This document shows, one piece after another, positions 52,830 to 61,164 of a DNA stretch of 64,000 nt (its first letter is position 1; each line of letters starts with the position of its first letter). The notes beneath the pieces were generated by a model. The model ran no database searches. It worked only from the letters and a program-made list of their open reading frames with translations, and was not told where the DNA came from. The position numbers and the translations under genes are program-made. Source of the stretch: Pseudomonas sp. S09G 359 (GTDB lineage Bacteria; Pseudomonadota; Gammaproteobacteria; Pseudomonadales; Pseudomonadaceae); NCBI RefSeq assembly GCF_002843605.1, contig NZ_CP025263.1:6623501-6687500 (forward strand), read 5' to 3'.

Positions 52830-53651
52830 GTGAAACTGAAACCGCTGCTGGCCTTGGGCCTGACGATTCTGGCCGCTTCCACACAAGCCTTCGGCGGCGC
52901 CACCCTGGACCGCGTCGAACAGAAGAAAGAGTTGGTGGGCGTGTTGATGGAGAGCTACCCGCCGTTCTCGTTTCTTAACGAGCAGAACCAACTCGACGGC
53001 TTCGACGTTGACGTGGCCAAGGCCGTGGCACAGAAGCTCGGCGTCAAGCTGCGCCTGGAAACCCCGTCCTGGGACGTGATTGCCGCCGGCCGCTGGAGTG
53101 GCCGCTACGACATCTGCATCTGCTCCATGACCCCGAGCAAAGCCCGCGCCGAAGTGTTTGATTTCCCGGTGGAGTATTACGCCTCCCCTGCCGTGATCGT
53201 GGTCAACGCCAAGGATGATCGAATCCACGGTGCCAAGGACCTCAGCGGCAAGAAAGTCGGCCTCACCAGCGCCTCCAGTTATGAAAGCTACCTGAACAAG
53301 AACCTGGTGATCGAAGGCGCCGAAGACACGCAGCTGCAGTACCCGTTCGAGGATGTGCAGATCGCCCCCTACGACACCGACAACGTGGCGTTCCAGGACC
53401 TCGGCCTGGGCGCCGGCGTGCGCCTGGATGCGATCCTCACCAACCTGGTCACTGCACAGCCGCGCCTGAACCAAGACCAACGCTTCAAGCTCGCCGGCGA
53501 GGCCCTGTATTCGGAGCCCAACTCGGTGGCTATCGAAAAAGGCGACCCGCAGTGGGACAGCAAGGTGCGTGAAGTCTTCGCCCAGCTCAAACAGGACGGC
53601 ACCTTGAGCAAGCTGTCGCAAAAATGGATCGGTGCCGACATCAGCCAATGA
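52830..53651 (+). CDS. ABC transporter substrate-binding protein (amino acid type)
   Basis: 273 residues from a GTG start (AAAGG upstream). The signal peptide is about 22 residues. The mature protein has the PBP family 3 pattern LVGVLMESYPPFSFLNEQNQ, LDGFDVDVAKAVAQKLGVK and FDFPVEYYASPAVIVVN. It captures an amino acid or related solute in the periplasm. The permease gene overlaps its end (ATGA). Next to mmuM, it may bind S-methylmethionine, but other polar amino acids are equally possible. Confidence 0.9.
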   Translation: MKLKPLLALGLTILAASTQAFGGATLDRVEQKKELVGVLMESYPPFSFLNEQNQLDGFDVDVAKAVAQKLGVKLRLETPSWDVIAAGRWSGRYDICICSMTPSKARAEVFDFPVEYYASPAVIVVNAKDDRIHGAKDLSGKKVGLTSASSYESYLNKNLVIEGAEDTQLQYPFEDVQIAPYDTDNVAFQDLGLGAGVRLDAILTNLVTAQPRLNQDQRFKLAGEALYSEPNSVAIEKGDPQWDSKVREVFAQLKQDGTLSKLSQKWIGADISQ

Positions 53652-54454
53652 CGCCTACCAAGCCACCTTTGCTGCAGCGGCTGCTGGGCTTTCGCATGCG
53701 GCTCTACCTGACCTGGGCGGCGCTGTTCGCCCTGTTCGCCAGCTTCTTCCTGAGCTTTGACCTGAAGTTCTCGATCATCCTCGACAAGCTGCCCAACCTG
53801 GTCGGCCTGCACCTGGCACCCAACGGCTTCCTGCAAGGCGCGGCGCTGACGGTGTTTCTGTGCCTGTGTTCGATCGTGGCGTCGTCGATATTGGGCTTTG
53901 TTACCGCACTGGGGCGCTTGTCGAAAAGTGCCGTGGCCTTTGGCATCGCCAGTTTCTACGCCTCGTTCTTTCGCGGCACGCCGCTGCTGATCCAGATCCT
54001 GCTGATCTACCTGGGCCTGCCACAACTGGGCCTCGTGCCCGGCGCCATCGTCGCCGGGATCATCGCGCTGTCACTGAACTATGGCGCCTACCTCAGCGAA
54101 ATCTTCCGCGCCGGCATCCTCGGCGTACCCCACGGCCAACGGGAAGCCGCGCTGGCGCTGGGGATGCGCGACAGTGCGATCTTCTGGCACGTCACCCTGC
54201 CCCAAGCCATGCGCACCATCATCCCACCAGCCACCAACCAGTTCATCTCGATGCTCAAGGACTCGTCGCTGATCTCGGTGATGGGCGTGTGGGAAGTGAT
54301 GTTCCTGGCGCAGTCTTACGGCCGCTCCAGCTACCGTTACATCGAGATGCTCACCACCGCTGCGATCATTTACTGGGTGATGTCCCTGGGCCTGGAACTG
54401 ATCCAGGCGCGCATGGAGCGGCATTACGGCAAGGGGTATGTGCGCCGCGGATAA
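53648..54454 (+). CDS. Amino-acid ABC transporter permease (HisM/GlnP family)
   Basis: 268 residues, with about five to six helices. It carries the polar amino acid permease signature SFFRGTPLLIQILLIYLGLP and the EAA loop EAALALGMRDSAIFWHVTLP. Start ATG at 53648 overlaps the binding-protein stop. No ATPase gene follows, and only 5 bp separate it from the convergent hipB gene. Confidence 0.92.
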   Translation: MTPTKPPLLQRLLGFRMRLYLTWAALFALFASFFLSFDLKFSIILDKLPNLVGLHLAPNGFLQGAALTVFLCLCSIVASSILGFVTALGRLSKSAVAFGIASFYASFFRGTPLLIQILLIYLGLPQLGLVPGAIVAGIIALSLNYGAYLSEIFRAGILGVPHGQREAALALGMRDSAIFWHVTLPQAMRTIIPPATNQFISMLKDSSLISVMGVWEVMFLAQSYGRSSYRYIEMLTTAAIIYWVMSLGLELIQARMERHYGKGYVRRG

Positions 54455-54459
54455 GCGCA

Positions 54460-54735
54460 TTAGAAGCGGCGGTTAAGCTTCACCACTCCCATCTTCAAGC
54501 CAAACGGCCTGAACACAGCGTTCAACGATTTGAGGGTCTGGTTGCCCTCGCCATGCTCGATATGCACCAGGGTGCGCACAGAGATTTTGCACATCTTGGC
54601 GAACTGGCTCTGGTGCAGCCCGGTGACTTCGGTGCGCAAGCGGCGTACCGCATCGCCGATTTCGAGAGAGCCGTCGGCCAGGCCTTGTTCGATACGCTCG
54701 ATCAACAAGGCACGGGTATCCATGCTGGTGGTCAT
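54460..54735 (-). CDS. hipB: HipB-like XRE antitoxin
   Basis: 91 residues from the ATG at 54735, which overlaps the hipA stop (ATGA). The helix-turn-helix (about 45-70, HQSQFAKMCKISVRTLVHIE) is followed by a short strand region FGLKMGVVKL. Such proteins cap HipA and bind operators. It lies downstream of the kinase, the reverse of E. coli hipBA. It should bind the TGCA-type palindromes upstream of hipA. Confidence 0.82.
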   Translation of the reverse strand: MTTSMDTRALLIERIEQGLADGSLEIGDAVRRLRTEVTGLHQSQFAKMCKISVRTLVHIEHGEGNQTLKSLNAVFRPFGLKMGVVKLNRRF

Positions 54736-56066
54736 CTCAGCCCCCACTCTTGCAGGCGCTGGTCCAGTTTCCCCAGCGGAATGTGGCGATGGTTCAGGGT
54801 GACGGAGGGTATGCCGCCGTCGACCAGAATGTCCGGTAAAGCACGCAGATGATCGGCGTCTTTGCGCAAGCGCTCGAAAGCCTCTTGCGGGTCAATTATT
54901 CCTGCAAGCGCATCACACACGCCTCGCCAGTTTATCTGGCCGCCCGCCTCCAATGGTTCGGGCCATCGCGTGGTTCGAACGATGCCCTCGGAGTCCATCA
55001 CCATGGGGGCCAAGTCATAGATAGGCGCCAGGCGTAGAGAGGCGCGCTCTCGGATCACGGACGTATTACGACCATGGTTGTCCGAATTACCCAGCACCTT
55101 ATTCAGCAAATCCCGGCGTAAATACTCCGCAACGAGATCACTGACCTGGTCCTTCTGGCCCACCTTGATCCATTCATTCACTAAAAGCTGGATGACCTCT
55201 AAATGCGACATTTCAGCGCCCGGGATCAGCACGTTCGCCATAGAGTAGATGGACTCGACAGCCAAGCGCTCGACACCTTGCTCAGTGACCTTGCGATCGA
55301 AGCGATGCATCCACAGGCTGGGCTTGGCGGCCTCTTCCAATGCCAGCCCCTTCACGGCAACCGTTTCTATCCCGAGGGCCTGCAGCGCCTTGTAGTAGTG
55401 GAATTCACTTCTCAGAATGTCTTGGTCGGTCTGTGTAGCCTTGTTACGCGCAAATTTGATGAACCAGTGCTGGGTAACATCAGCGTCATCCAATATCGCA
55501 TCCGGGTACAGCAGCCCCTTTGCGTCTTCCGCCATCAGTAACTTCGGTGCTTCCCCACCGGCGCCGCTGGCTCCGCCAATTGCCGCACCTTGCTCGTAGG
55601 CATAATCCAAAAAGGCGTGATCGCGAATAATCACTTCCTGTCGGGGAAAGCCAATGGGGGGCCTGTCGCTCAACGCCTCGACCGACTCTTTGATACGCAT
55701 GTTGCCTATAGGCGCGGGCGTGCTGTGCCCCAGCAAAAAAAGATCAGCATCGATATCGTCCGGCTTGTCCCGGCCGACCCGCGCCATCAGAAAACGCTTC
55801 GCGGCACCCGCCGGCGCGATATCGTGCAAAAACGCAGGCGCAGCCTGAAGAAAATTAATTTCCCAATCCAGCGGATACCGAACGCTCACCGCCTTGCAAA
55901 AAGGCAGTTGAATGTCTTCCAGGTTTTCGACGAGGTACTCACTTTTGTAAGCGAACCGGCAAGTACCTTTGAACCCCTTCTGCGGCTCGGGAAACTCCAG
56001 GCGCACAGCATCATGCCAATGACCTGTGACGAAGACCTGAAGCGTCATCTGATAGGTGGTGTTCAT
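54732..56066 (-). CDS. hipA: HipA-family serine/threonine kinase toxin
   Basis: 444 residues. The N-lobe includes FLHDIAPAGAAKRFLM, the GGASGAGGEAPKLL loop near 166 and the ATP-binding Lys in IKFARNK. The catalytic core has HRFDR at 254-258, the catalytic D329 in GNSDNHGRN and the metal motif YDLAPM. All essential residues seem present. HipA kinases modify tRNA synthetases or other proteins and cause persistence. Start at 56066 chosen for the ATG beside the operators; 56072 (TTG) and 56051 are alternatives. The gene precedes its antitoxin. Confidence 0.87.
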   Translation of the reverse strand: MNTTYQMTLQVFVTGHWHDAVRLEFPEPQKGFKGTCRFAYKSEYLVENLEDIQLPFCKAVSVRYPLDWEINFLQAAPAFLHDIAPAGAAKRFLMARVGRDKPDDIDADLFLLGHSTPAPIGNMRIKESVEALSDRPPIGFPRQEVIIRDHAFLDYAYEQGAAIGGASGAGGEAPKLLMAEDAKGLLYPDAILDDADVTQHWFIKFARNKATQTDQDILRSEFHYYKALQALGIETVAVKGLALEEAAKPSLWMHRFDRKVTEQGVERLAVESIYSMANVLIPGAEMSHLEVIQLLVNEWIKVGQKDQVSDLVAEYLRRDLLNKVLGNSDNHGRNTSVIRERASLRLAPIYDLAPMVMDSEGIVRTTRWPEPLEAGGQINWRGVCDALAGIIDPQEAFERLRKDADHLRALPDILVDGGIPSVTLNHRHIPLGKLDQRLQEWGLR

Positions 56067-56067
56067 T

Positions 56068-56206
56068 TGCAATTTAATGCACCCAAAAGCAAGTTCTTAA
56101 TAACATATGCGCAATATAGTGCATCTACAAGGGGTGCCCACGCTGCACAGATGCATTAAAATGCATTTATACAAGGCAATACAGGAAAATTACGCAATAA
56201 ATTGCA
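56068..56206. promoter_or_regulatory. Array of TGCA-type inverted repeats before hipA
   Basis: Related palindromic sites: TGCAATTTAATGCA (56068-56081), GCGCAATATAGTGCA (56108-56122), ATGCATTAAAATGCAT (56151-56166, perfect) and GCAATAAATTGC (56194-56205). Spacings of 40-45 bp (about four helical turns). Probably HipB operators. The rest of the 291-bp gap to 56357 shows no gene. Confidence 0.6.
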
Positions 56207-56357
56207 GATAACCCACGCGGTGAAGGTACAGGGTAGAGGCGTTCTTTATCGCCGCATACTAGAGACAACTCCCGCAAAACGACGGTCGCCAGCCTGACAT
56301 TTATCCCCCCGGCATCCCGCTAAATTCCCGGCCTCATTCATCTGAGGTTGGAATTAC

Positions 56358-57635
56358 ATGCCCTGTACACTCCCACAATTCGCCCTTGTCACAGCCCTTG
56401 TGATCGGCGCTGTCTGCGTTCAACCCATTCACGCGCAAGGCAGCCACCGGGTGCAGCCCGATGATGTGATTGAGGCCGAATGGTACGAAATACCTGAGGT
56501 GCAAGCCGCTCCCATCGACGGTTATCTCACCGAAAAGGCCACCACACACAACGGCTTGCAGGTGGCCAAGGCACTGGAACCGGCGCTGGAGCGTTTGCTC
56601 GAATCGGGAAAGCTGAGCTCCGTGCAGATCAAGCAACTGGAGATATTCGCCGATGCACTTGAAAAACAACCCGGCGGCATCGGCGCAAGCCTTGAGCAAT
56701 TGGCCGGCAGCCAGAACGCCAATCTCGCCGCGGCTACCGATGCCACCACGCAGCACCTCAACACCCAGCTGCTCTCGACCCTGCGCGCCCTGCCCGACGA
56801 CGATCAGGGCCACTTCTGGGTGCAAGGCCTGGGCAACGACGGCAGTCTCGACCAGCAAGGCGGCAGCGCCAGCCTTAAATACGCGACCCAAGGCCTGTTG
56901 ATGGGCGCCGACTGGGCAGTGGATTCTGCCTGGCGGCTCGGGGTAACGGGGGCAAAAAGCACCAGCCAATTCAGTACCCGGGACTTTGCCGGCGACCTCG
57001 ACAGCTGGCACCTGGGTGGCTACGCCGTGCGCCGCGACGGCCCCATGGCCCTGCGCCTGGGGGCGCTTTACAGCAGCCACGCGGGGCAAAACAAACGCAG
57101 TGTCACCCTGCTCGATTACAAGGAACACCTGCGGGGCAGCTACAACGCCCAAAGCCAGAGCGTCTTTTCGGAACTGGGTTATCAACTGGGCAGTAGCGCG
57201 CTGAGCGTCGAGCCATTCACCGGCCTCGGCTACCAGCGTTATCAACGCGACGGCTACAAGGAAAGCGGTGGCGTGACCGCGCTGAACGTCGGCTCACAAA
57301 CTCAGCAAAACCTGAGCAGCACCTTCGGCCTGCGCTTGGCGAGCGTGTACCAATTCGATAGCCAGATGAGCCTCACGCCGCACCTCAGCACAAGCTGGAA
57401 ACACCTCTACGGCAACGTCGACAGCCGGGTTAGCCAGTCCTTTCGCTACAAACCGGCGCTGATGGATGACTTCACCCTCAACGGCACCTCACTGGACCGC
57501 AACAGCCTGGCACTGCAAGCAGGCCTGGACCTCGCCTGGTCGGCGCAACATACCCTCGGCCTGACCTACAGCGCTCAATCCGGCAACCAGAGCAGCAACC
57601 AGGGCCTGATGGCACAGTGGAAGATGCGCTTCTAA
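56358..57635 (+). CDS. Autotransporter-type beta-barrel protein with minimal passenger
   Basis: 425 residues. Signal peptide about 1-26 (VCVQPIHA). Residues 27-155 are a short helical segment (LEPALERLLESGKLSSVQIK). From about 155 the autotransporter barrel begins (GHFWVQGLGNDGSLD..., ADWAVDSAWRLGVTGAKS), ending in the usual aromatic MKMRF, here QWKMRF, with C-terminal F. Autotransporter passengers are normally hundreds of residues; here only about 130 remain. It could be a surface protein or a carrier. Function unknown. Confidence 0.8.
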   Translation: MPCTLPQFALVTALVIGAVCVQPIHAQGSHRVQPDDVIEAEWYEIPEVQAAPIDGYLTEKATTHNGLQVAKALEPALERLLESGKLSSVQIKQLEIFADALEKQPGGIGASLEQLAGSQNANLAAATDATTQHLNTQLLSTLRALPDDDQGHFWVQGLGNDGSLDQQGGSASLKYATQGLLMGADWAVDSAWRLGVTGAKSTSQFSTRDFAGDLDSWHLGGYAVRRDGPMALRLGALYSSHAGQNKRSVTLLDYKEHLRGSYNAQSQSVFSELGYQLGSSALSVEPFTGLGYQRYQRDGYKESGGVTALNVGSQTQQNLSSTFGLRLASVYQFDSQMSLTPHLSTSWKHLYGNVDSRVSQSFRYKPALMDDFTLNGTSLDRNSLALQAGLDLAWSAQHTLGLTYSAQSGNQSSNQGLMAQWKMRF

Positions 57636-57661
57636 CCCCGGCCAGGCATAAATCCCAGGCG

Positions 57662-57688
57662 AAAAAAAAGGGGGGCACCTGCCCCCCC
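57662..57688 (-). terminator. Terminator of the pyruvate carboxylase operon
   Basis: On the minus strand GGGGGGCA / TGCCCCCC arms (57670-57677 / 57680-57687) are followed by eight T (57669-57662). It lies 31 bp beyond the pycB stop and between convergent genes. Confidence 0.92.
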
Positions 57689-57718
57689 GAGGATTAAGCG
57701 GTAGTGTCGAAGGCTGGA

Positions 57719-59542
57719 TCAGCCTTCGATTTCAATCAGGATTTCACCCGGGTTGACCCGGTCGCCCTTGGCCACATGAACGGCGGTCACCTTGCCGGCA
57801 ATGGCTGCCTGCACTTCGGTTTCCATCTTCATGGCTTCGGTGATCAGCACGGCCTGGCCGGCCTTGACCACGTCGCCTTCCTTGACCAGCACGTCGACGA
57901 TATTGCCCGGCATTGCCGTGCTCACATGGCCCGGTTCGGTGGCGTGCTTGCGCTTGCTGCCGCCACTGCTGACAAACTCGTTGAGCGGCTCGAACACCAC
58001 TTCTTCGGGCATGCCGTCGATGGACAGGTAGAAGTGGCGCTTGCCTTCGGCTTTGACGCCGACACCGGTGATGTCCACGCGGTAGCTTTCGCCGTGCACG
58101 TCGATGACGAACTCGGTCGGTACACCTTCGCCACCGGCACGGGCCACGCCGCCGGCTTCGGGGATCGGCAACAGCACTTCAGGCGCCAGGGTGCCGGCGT
58201 CGCGTTCTTCGAGGAACTTGCGCCCGATGTCCGGGAACATGGCGTAGGTCAGCACATCTTCCTCGGACTTGGCCAACGCGCCGATTTCGCCGCGCAGCTT
58301 GGTCATTTCCGGCTTGAGCAGGTCGGCCGGGCGCACGTCGATCACTTCTTCGCTGCCGATGGCCTGGCGGCGCAGCTTCTCGTTCACCGTGCCCGGCGCC
58401 TTGCCGTAGCCACCTTGCAGGTAGAGCTTCACTTCGTTGGTGATGGTTTTGTAGCGCTCGCCGGCCAGCACGTTGAAGAACGCCTGGGTGCCGACGATCT
58501 GCGAGGTCGGGGTCACCAGCGGCGGGAAGCCGAGGTCTTCACGCACACGCGGGATTTCGGCCAGCACTTCGCTCATGCGGTTGAGTGCGCCCTGCTCCTT
58601 GAGCTGGTTGGCCAGGTTGGAAATCATCCCGCCGGGCACCTGGTTGACTTGCACGCGGGTGTCGACGGCGGTGAATTCGCTTTCGAACTGGTGGTATTTC
58701 TTACGCACGGCGTAGAAGTACAGGCCGATCTCTTGCAGCAACTCCAGGCTCAGGCCGGTATCGAATTCGCTGCCTTTAAGGGCCGCGACCATCGACTCGG
58801 TGCCCGGGTGGCTGGTGCCCCAGGCGAAACTGGAGATAGCGGTGTCGATATGGTCGGCACCGTTTTCGATGGCCTTGAGTTGGCACATCGCGGCCAGACC
58901 GGCGGTGTCGTGGGAGTGGATAAAGATCGGCAGGCTCTGCTCGGCTTTCAACGCCTTGACCAGTTCACCGGTGGCATACGGGGTCAGCAGGCCGGCCATG
59001 TCCTTGATCGCGATCGAGTCGCAGCCCATGGATTCCAGCTGCTTGGCCTGGGCCACGAAGGCCTCGACGGTATGCACCGGGCTGGTGGTGTAGGCGATGG
59101 TGCCTTGGGCGTGCTTGCCGGCGGCTTTCACCGCTTCGATGGCCACGCGCAAGTTACGCACATCGTTCATGGCGTCGAAGATGCGGAACACGTCGATGCC
59201 ATTCACGGCGGCCTTGGCGACGAAGGCTTTGACCACGTCGTCGCTGTAGTGGCGGTAGCCCAGCAGGTTCTGGCCACGCAACAGCATTTGCAGGCGCGTA
59301 TTAGGCAACGCGGCGCGCAGTTTGCGCAGGCGCTCCCACGGGTCTTCTTTCAAAAAGCGCACGCAGGCGTCGAAGGTCGCGCCGCCCCAGACTTCCAGGG
59401 ACCAGTAGCCGACTTTGTCGAGCTTGTCGCAGATCGGCAGCATGTCGTCGGTGCGCATGCGGGTGGCCAGCAACGATTGGTGGGCGTCGCGCAGGATGGT
59501 GTCGGTTACGAAGATTCTTTTGGAAACAAGAGCTTTAGTCAT
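57719..59542 (-). CDS. pycB: Pyruvate carboxylase subunit B (oxaloacetate decarboxylase alpha-like)
   Basis: 607 residues from MTKALVSKRI. Carboxyltransferase domain from about 10 (TLRDAHQSLLATRMRTDD), then a conserved PYC_OADA domain (about 300-500), and a C-terminal biotinyl domain with biotin on K572 (EAMKMETEV). With the biotin carboxylase subunit it makes oxaloacetate from pyruvate (anaplerosis). The carboxyltransferase is not accompanied by membrane subunits, so it works as pyruvate carboxylase rather than as a sodium-pump decarboxylase. 11 bp after pycA. Confidence 0.95.
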   Translation of the reverse strand: MTKALVSKRIFVTDTILRDAHQSLLATRMRTDDMLPICDKLDKVGYWSLEVWGGATFDACVRFLKEDPWERLRKLRAALPNTRLQMLLRGQNLLGYRHYSDDVVKAFVAKAAVNGIDVFRIFDAMNDVRNLRVAIEAVKAAGKHAQGTIAYTTSPVHTVEAFVAQAKQLESMGCDSIAIKDMAGLLTPYATGELVKALKAEQSLPIFIHSHDTAGLAAMCQLKAIENGADHIDTAISSFAWGTSHPGTESMVAALKGSEFDTGLSLELLQEIGLYFYAVRKKYHQFESEFTAVDTRVQVNQVPGGMISNLANQLKEQGALNRMSEVLAEIPRVREDLGFPPLVTPTSQIVGTQAFFNVLAGERYKTITNEVKLYLQGGYGKAPGTVNEKLRRQAIGSEEVIDVRPADLLKPEMTKLRGEIGALAKSEEDVLTYAMFPDIGRKFLEERDAGTLAPEVLLPIPEAGGVARAGGEGVPTEFVIDVHGESYRVDITGVGVKAEGKRHFYLSIDGMPEEVVFEPLNEFVSSGGSKRKHATEPGHVSTAMPGNIVDVLVKEGDVVKAGQAVLITEAMKMETEVQAAIAGKVTAVHVAKGDRVNPGEILIEIEG

Positions 59543-59553
59543 TGGAATATTCC

Positions 59554-60969
59554 TCACAGGCCTGCGTGGGCGGCGATGGCGGCGGCGATGGCCAGGGCCA
59601 GCTCTTCGGGTTTGCGCTTGATCGAGTAGTTGGTCAGCTCAGGGTGGCTTTCCACAAAGCTTGTATTGAACTGGCCACTGCGGAATTCCGGGTTGCGCAG
59701 GATTTCCTGGTAGTAGGCGGCGGTGGTCTTCACGCCTTGCAGGCGCATGTCGTCCAGGGCGCGCAGGCCGCGGTCCATGGCTTCTTCCCAGGTCAACGCC
59801 CACACCACCAGTTTCAAGCACATGGAATCGTAGAACGGCGGGATGGTGTAGCCGGTGTAGATCGCCGTGTCGGTGCGCACGCCGGGGCCGCCGGGCGCGT
59901 AGTAACGGGTGATCTTGCCGAAGCTGGGCAGGAAGTTGTTCTTCGGGTCTTCGGCGTTGATGCGGAACTGCAACGCGAAACCACGGTGCTGGATATCTTC
60001 CTGTTTCACCGACAGCGGCAGGTCGGAGGCGATGCGGATCTGCTCGCGAACGATGTCGATGCCGGTGATTTCTTCGGTGATGGTGTGTTCCACCTGCACC
60101 CGGGTGTTCATTTCCATGAAGTACACCTCGCCCTCGGCGAGCAGGAACTCCACGGTGCCGGCATTCTCGTAGCCCACGGCCTTGGCCGCACGTACCGACA
60201 GGTCGCCGATGTAGGCGCGCTGCTCAGGCGTCAGCTGCGGGCTTGGAGCGATTTCGATGAGCTTCTGGTTACGGCGCTGGATCGAGCAATCGCGCTCGAA
60301 CAGATGCACCACGTTGCCAAAGCTGTCACCGAGGATCTGCGCCTCGATGTGCTTGGGATTGACGATGCATTTTTCCAGGAACACTTCCGCCGAACCGAAG
60401 GCCTTGGTGGCTTCGGAAATTACACGGGGGAAGGCTTGTTCGAGTTCTTCACGGCTGTTGCAACGGCGGATGCCGCGGCCGCCACCACCGGAGGTGGCCT
60501 TGAGCATCACCGGGTAACCAATGCGGTCGCCTTCGGTGAGGGCCTCGGCGATGTCGGCAACGTTACCTTCGGTGCCTGGGGTAACCGGCACACCGGCCTT
60601 GATCATGCTGCGGCGCGCTTCGGTCTTGTCGCCCATGCGGCGGATGACTTCAGCGGAGGGGCCAATGAACTTGATCCCACGTTCGGCGCAGATGTCTGCC
60701 AGTTCGGCGTTTTCCGACAGGAAGCCGTAGCCGGGGTGCAGTGCATCGCAACCGGTTTCCACGGCCAGGTTCACCAGCTTGCGCGGGTTCAGGTAACCGG
60801 CCAGGGGCTCGGCACCGATGCTGTGGGCTTCGTCGGCACGCTTGACGTGCAACGCATGGCGGTCGGCGTCGGAGTAGACCGCGACCGAGCGAATGCCCAT
60901 CTCGGCGCAGGCACGCACGATTCGTACGGCAATTTCACCACGGTTGGCGATCAGGATCTTTTTTATCAC
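59554..60969 (-). CDS. pycA: Pyruvate carboxylase subunit A (biotin carboxylase)
   Basis: 471 residues. Starts MIKKILIANRGEIAVRIVRA, the biotin carboxylase N-terminus. ATP-grasp motifs LKATSGGGGRGIRRC, then HIEAQILGD and the catalytic FMEMNTRVQVEHTITEE. It carboxylates the biotin of PycB in the cytoplasm. It is the first gene of the operon. It is separate from the accC of fatty acid synthesis by context, with PycR divergent. Confidence 0.95.
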   Translation of the reverse strand: MIKKILIANRGEIAVRIVRACAEMGIRSVAVYSDADRHALHVKRADEAHSIGAEPLAGYLNPRKLVNLAVETGCDALHPGYGFLSENAELADICAERGIKFIGPSAEVIRRMGDKTEARRSMIKAGVPVTPGTEGNVADIAEALTEGDRIGYPVMLKATSGGGGRGIRRCNSREELEQAFPRVISEATKAFGSAEVFLEKCIVNPKHIEAQILGDSFGNVVHLFERDCSIQRRNQKLIEIAPSPQLTPEQRAYIGDLSVRAAKAVGYENAGTVEFLLAEGEVYFMEMNTRVQVEHTITEEITGIDIVREQIRIASDLPLSVKQEDIQHRGFALQFRINAEDPKNNFLPSFGKITRYYAPGGPGVRTDTAIYTGYTIPPFYDSMCLKLVVWALTWEEAMDRGLRALDDMRLQGVKTTAAYYQEILRNPEFRSGQFNTSFVESHPELTNYSIKRKPEELALAIAAAIAAHAGL

Positions 60970-61092
60970 TTGGAAATTCCCTTGAGCCGATTGCTGCGTT
61001 CTTCGACCCGCTAGACCCGGGTCGGCGCGTGACCAAATGTTTCATGACAGTCGCGAGACACACACTAAGCCTCAGCAGGGATTAACAAAAAT

Positions 61093-61129
61093 CAATAATT
61101 ATTGGGTTGTGTATAAGTAAAGACTTATA
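61093..61129. promoter_or_regulatory. Two palindromes in the pycA-pycR control region
   Basis: CAATAATTATTG (61093-61104), perfect, and TATAAGT-AAAG-ACTTATA (61112-61129), perfect 7-bp arms. Both lie between the divergent genes. They suit LysR-type binding and autoregulation by PycR. Confidence 0.55.
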
Positions 61130-61164
61130 GTCGACGCACCAGGCCCGGACTGAAGGTTTATAAA

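Noticed and set aside
57704..57720. A second terminator at the pycB end
   Set aside because: A small inverted repeat (AAGGCTGATC-type) overlaps the stop, but the G-rich hairpin with eight T at 57662-57688 is clearly the terminator.
57704..61014. Long open frames opposite pycB and pycA
   Set aside because: Antisense to genes with clear enzyme motifs; low-complexity translations rich in His, Gln and Ala.
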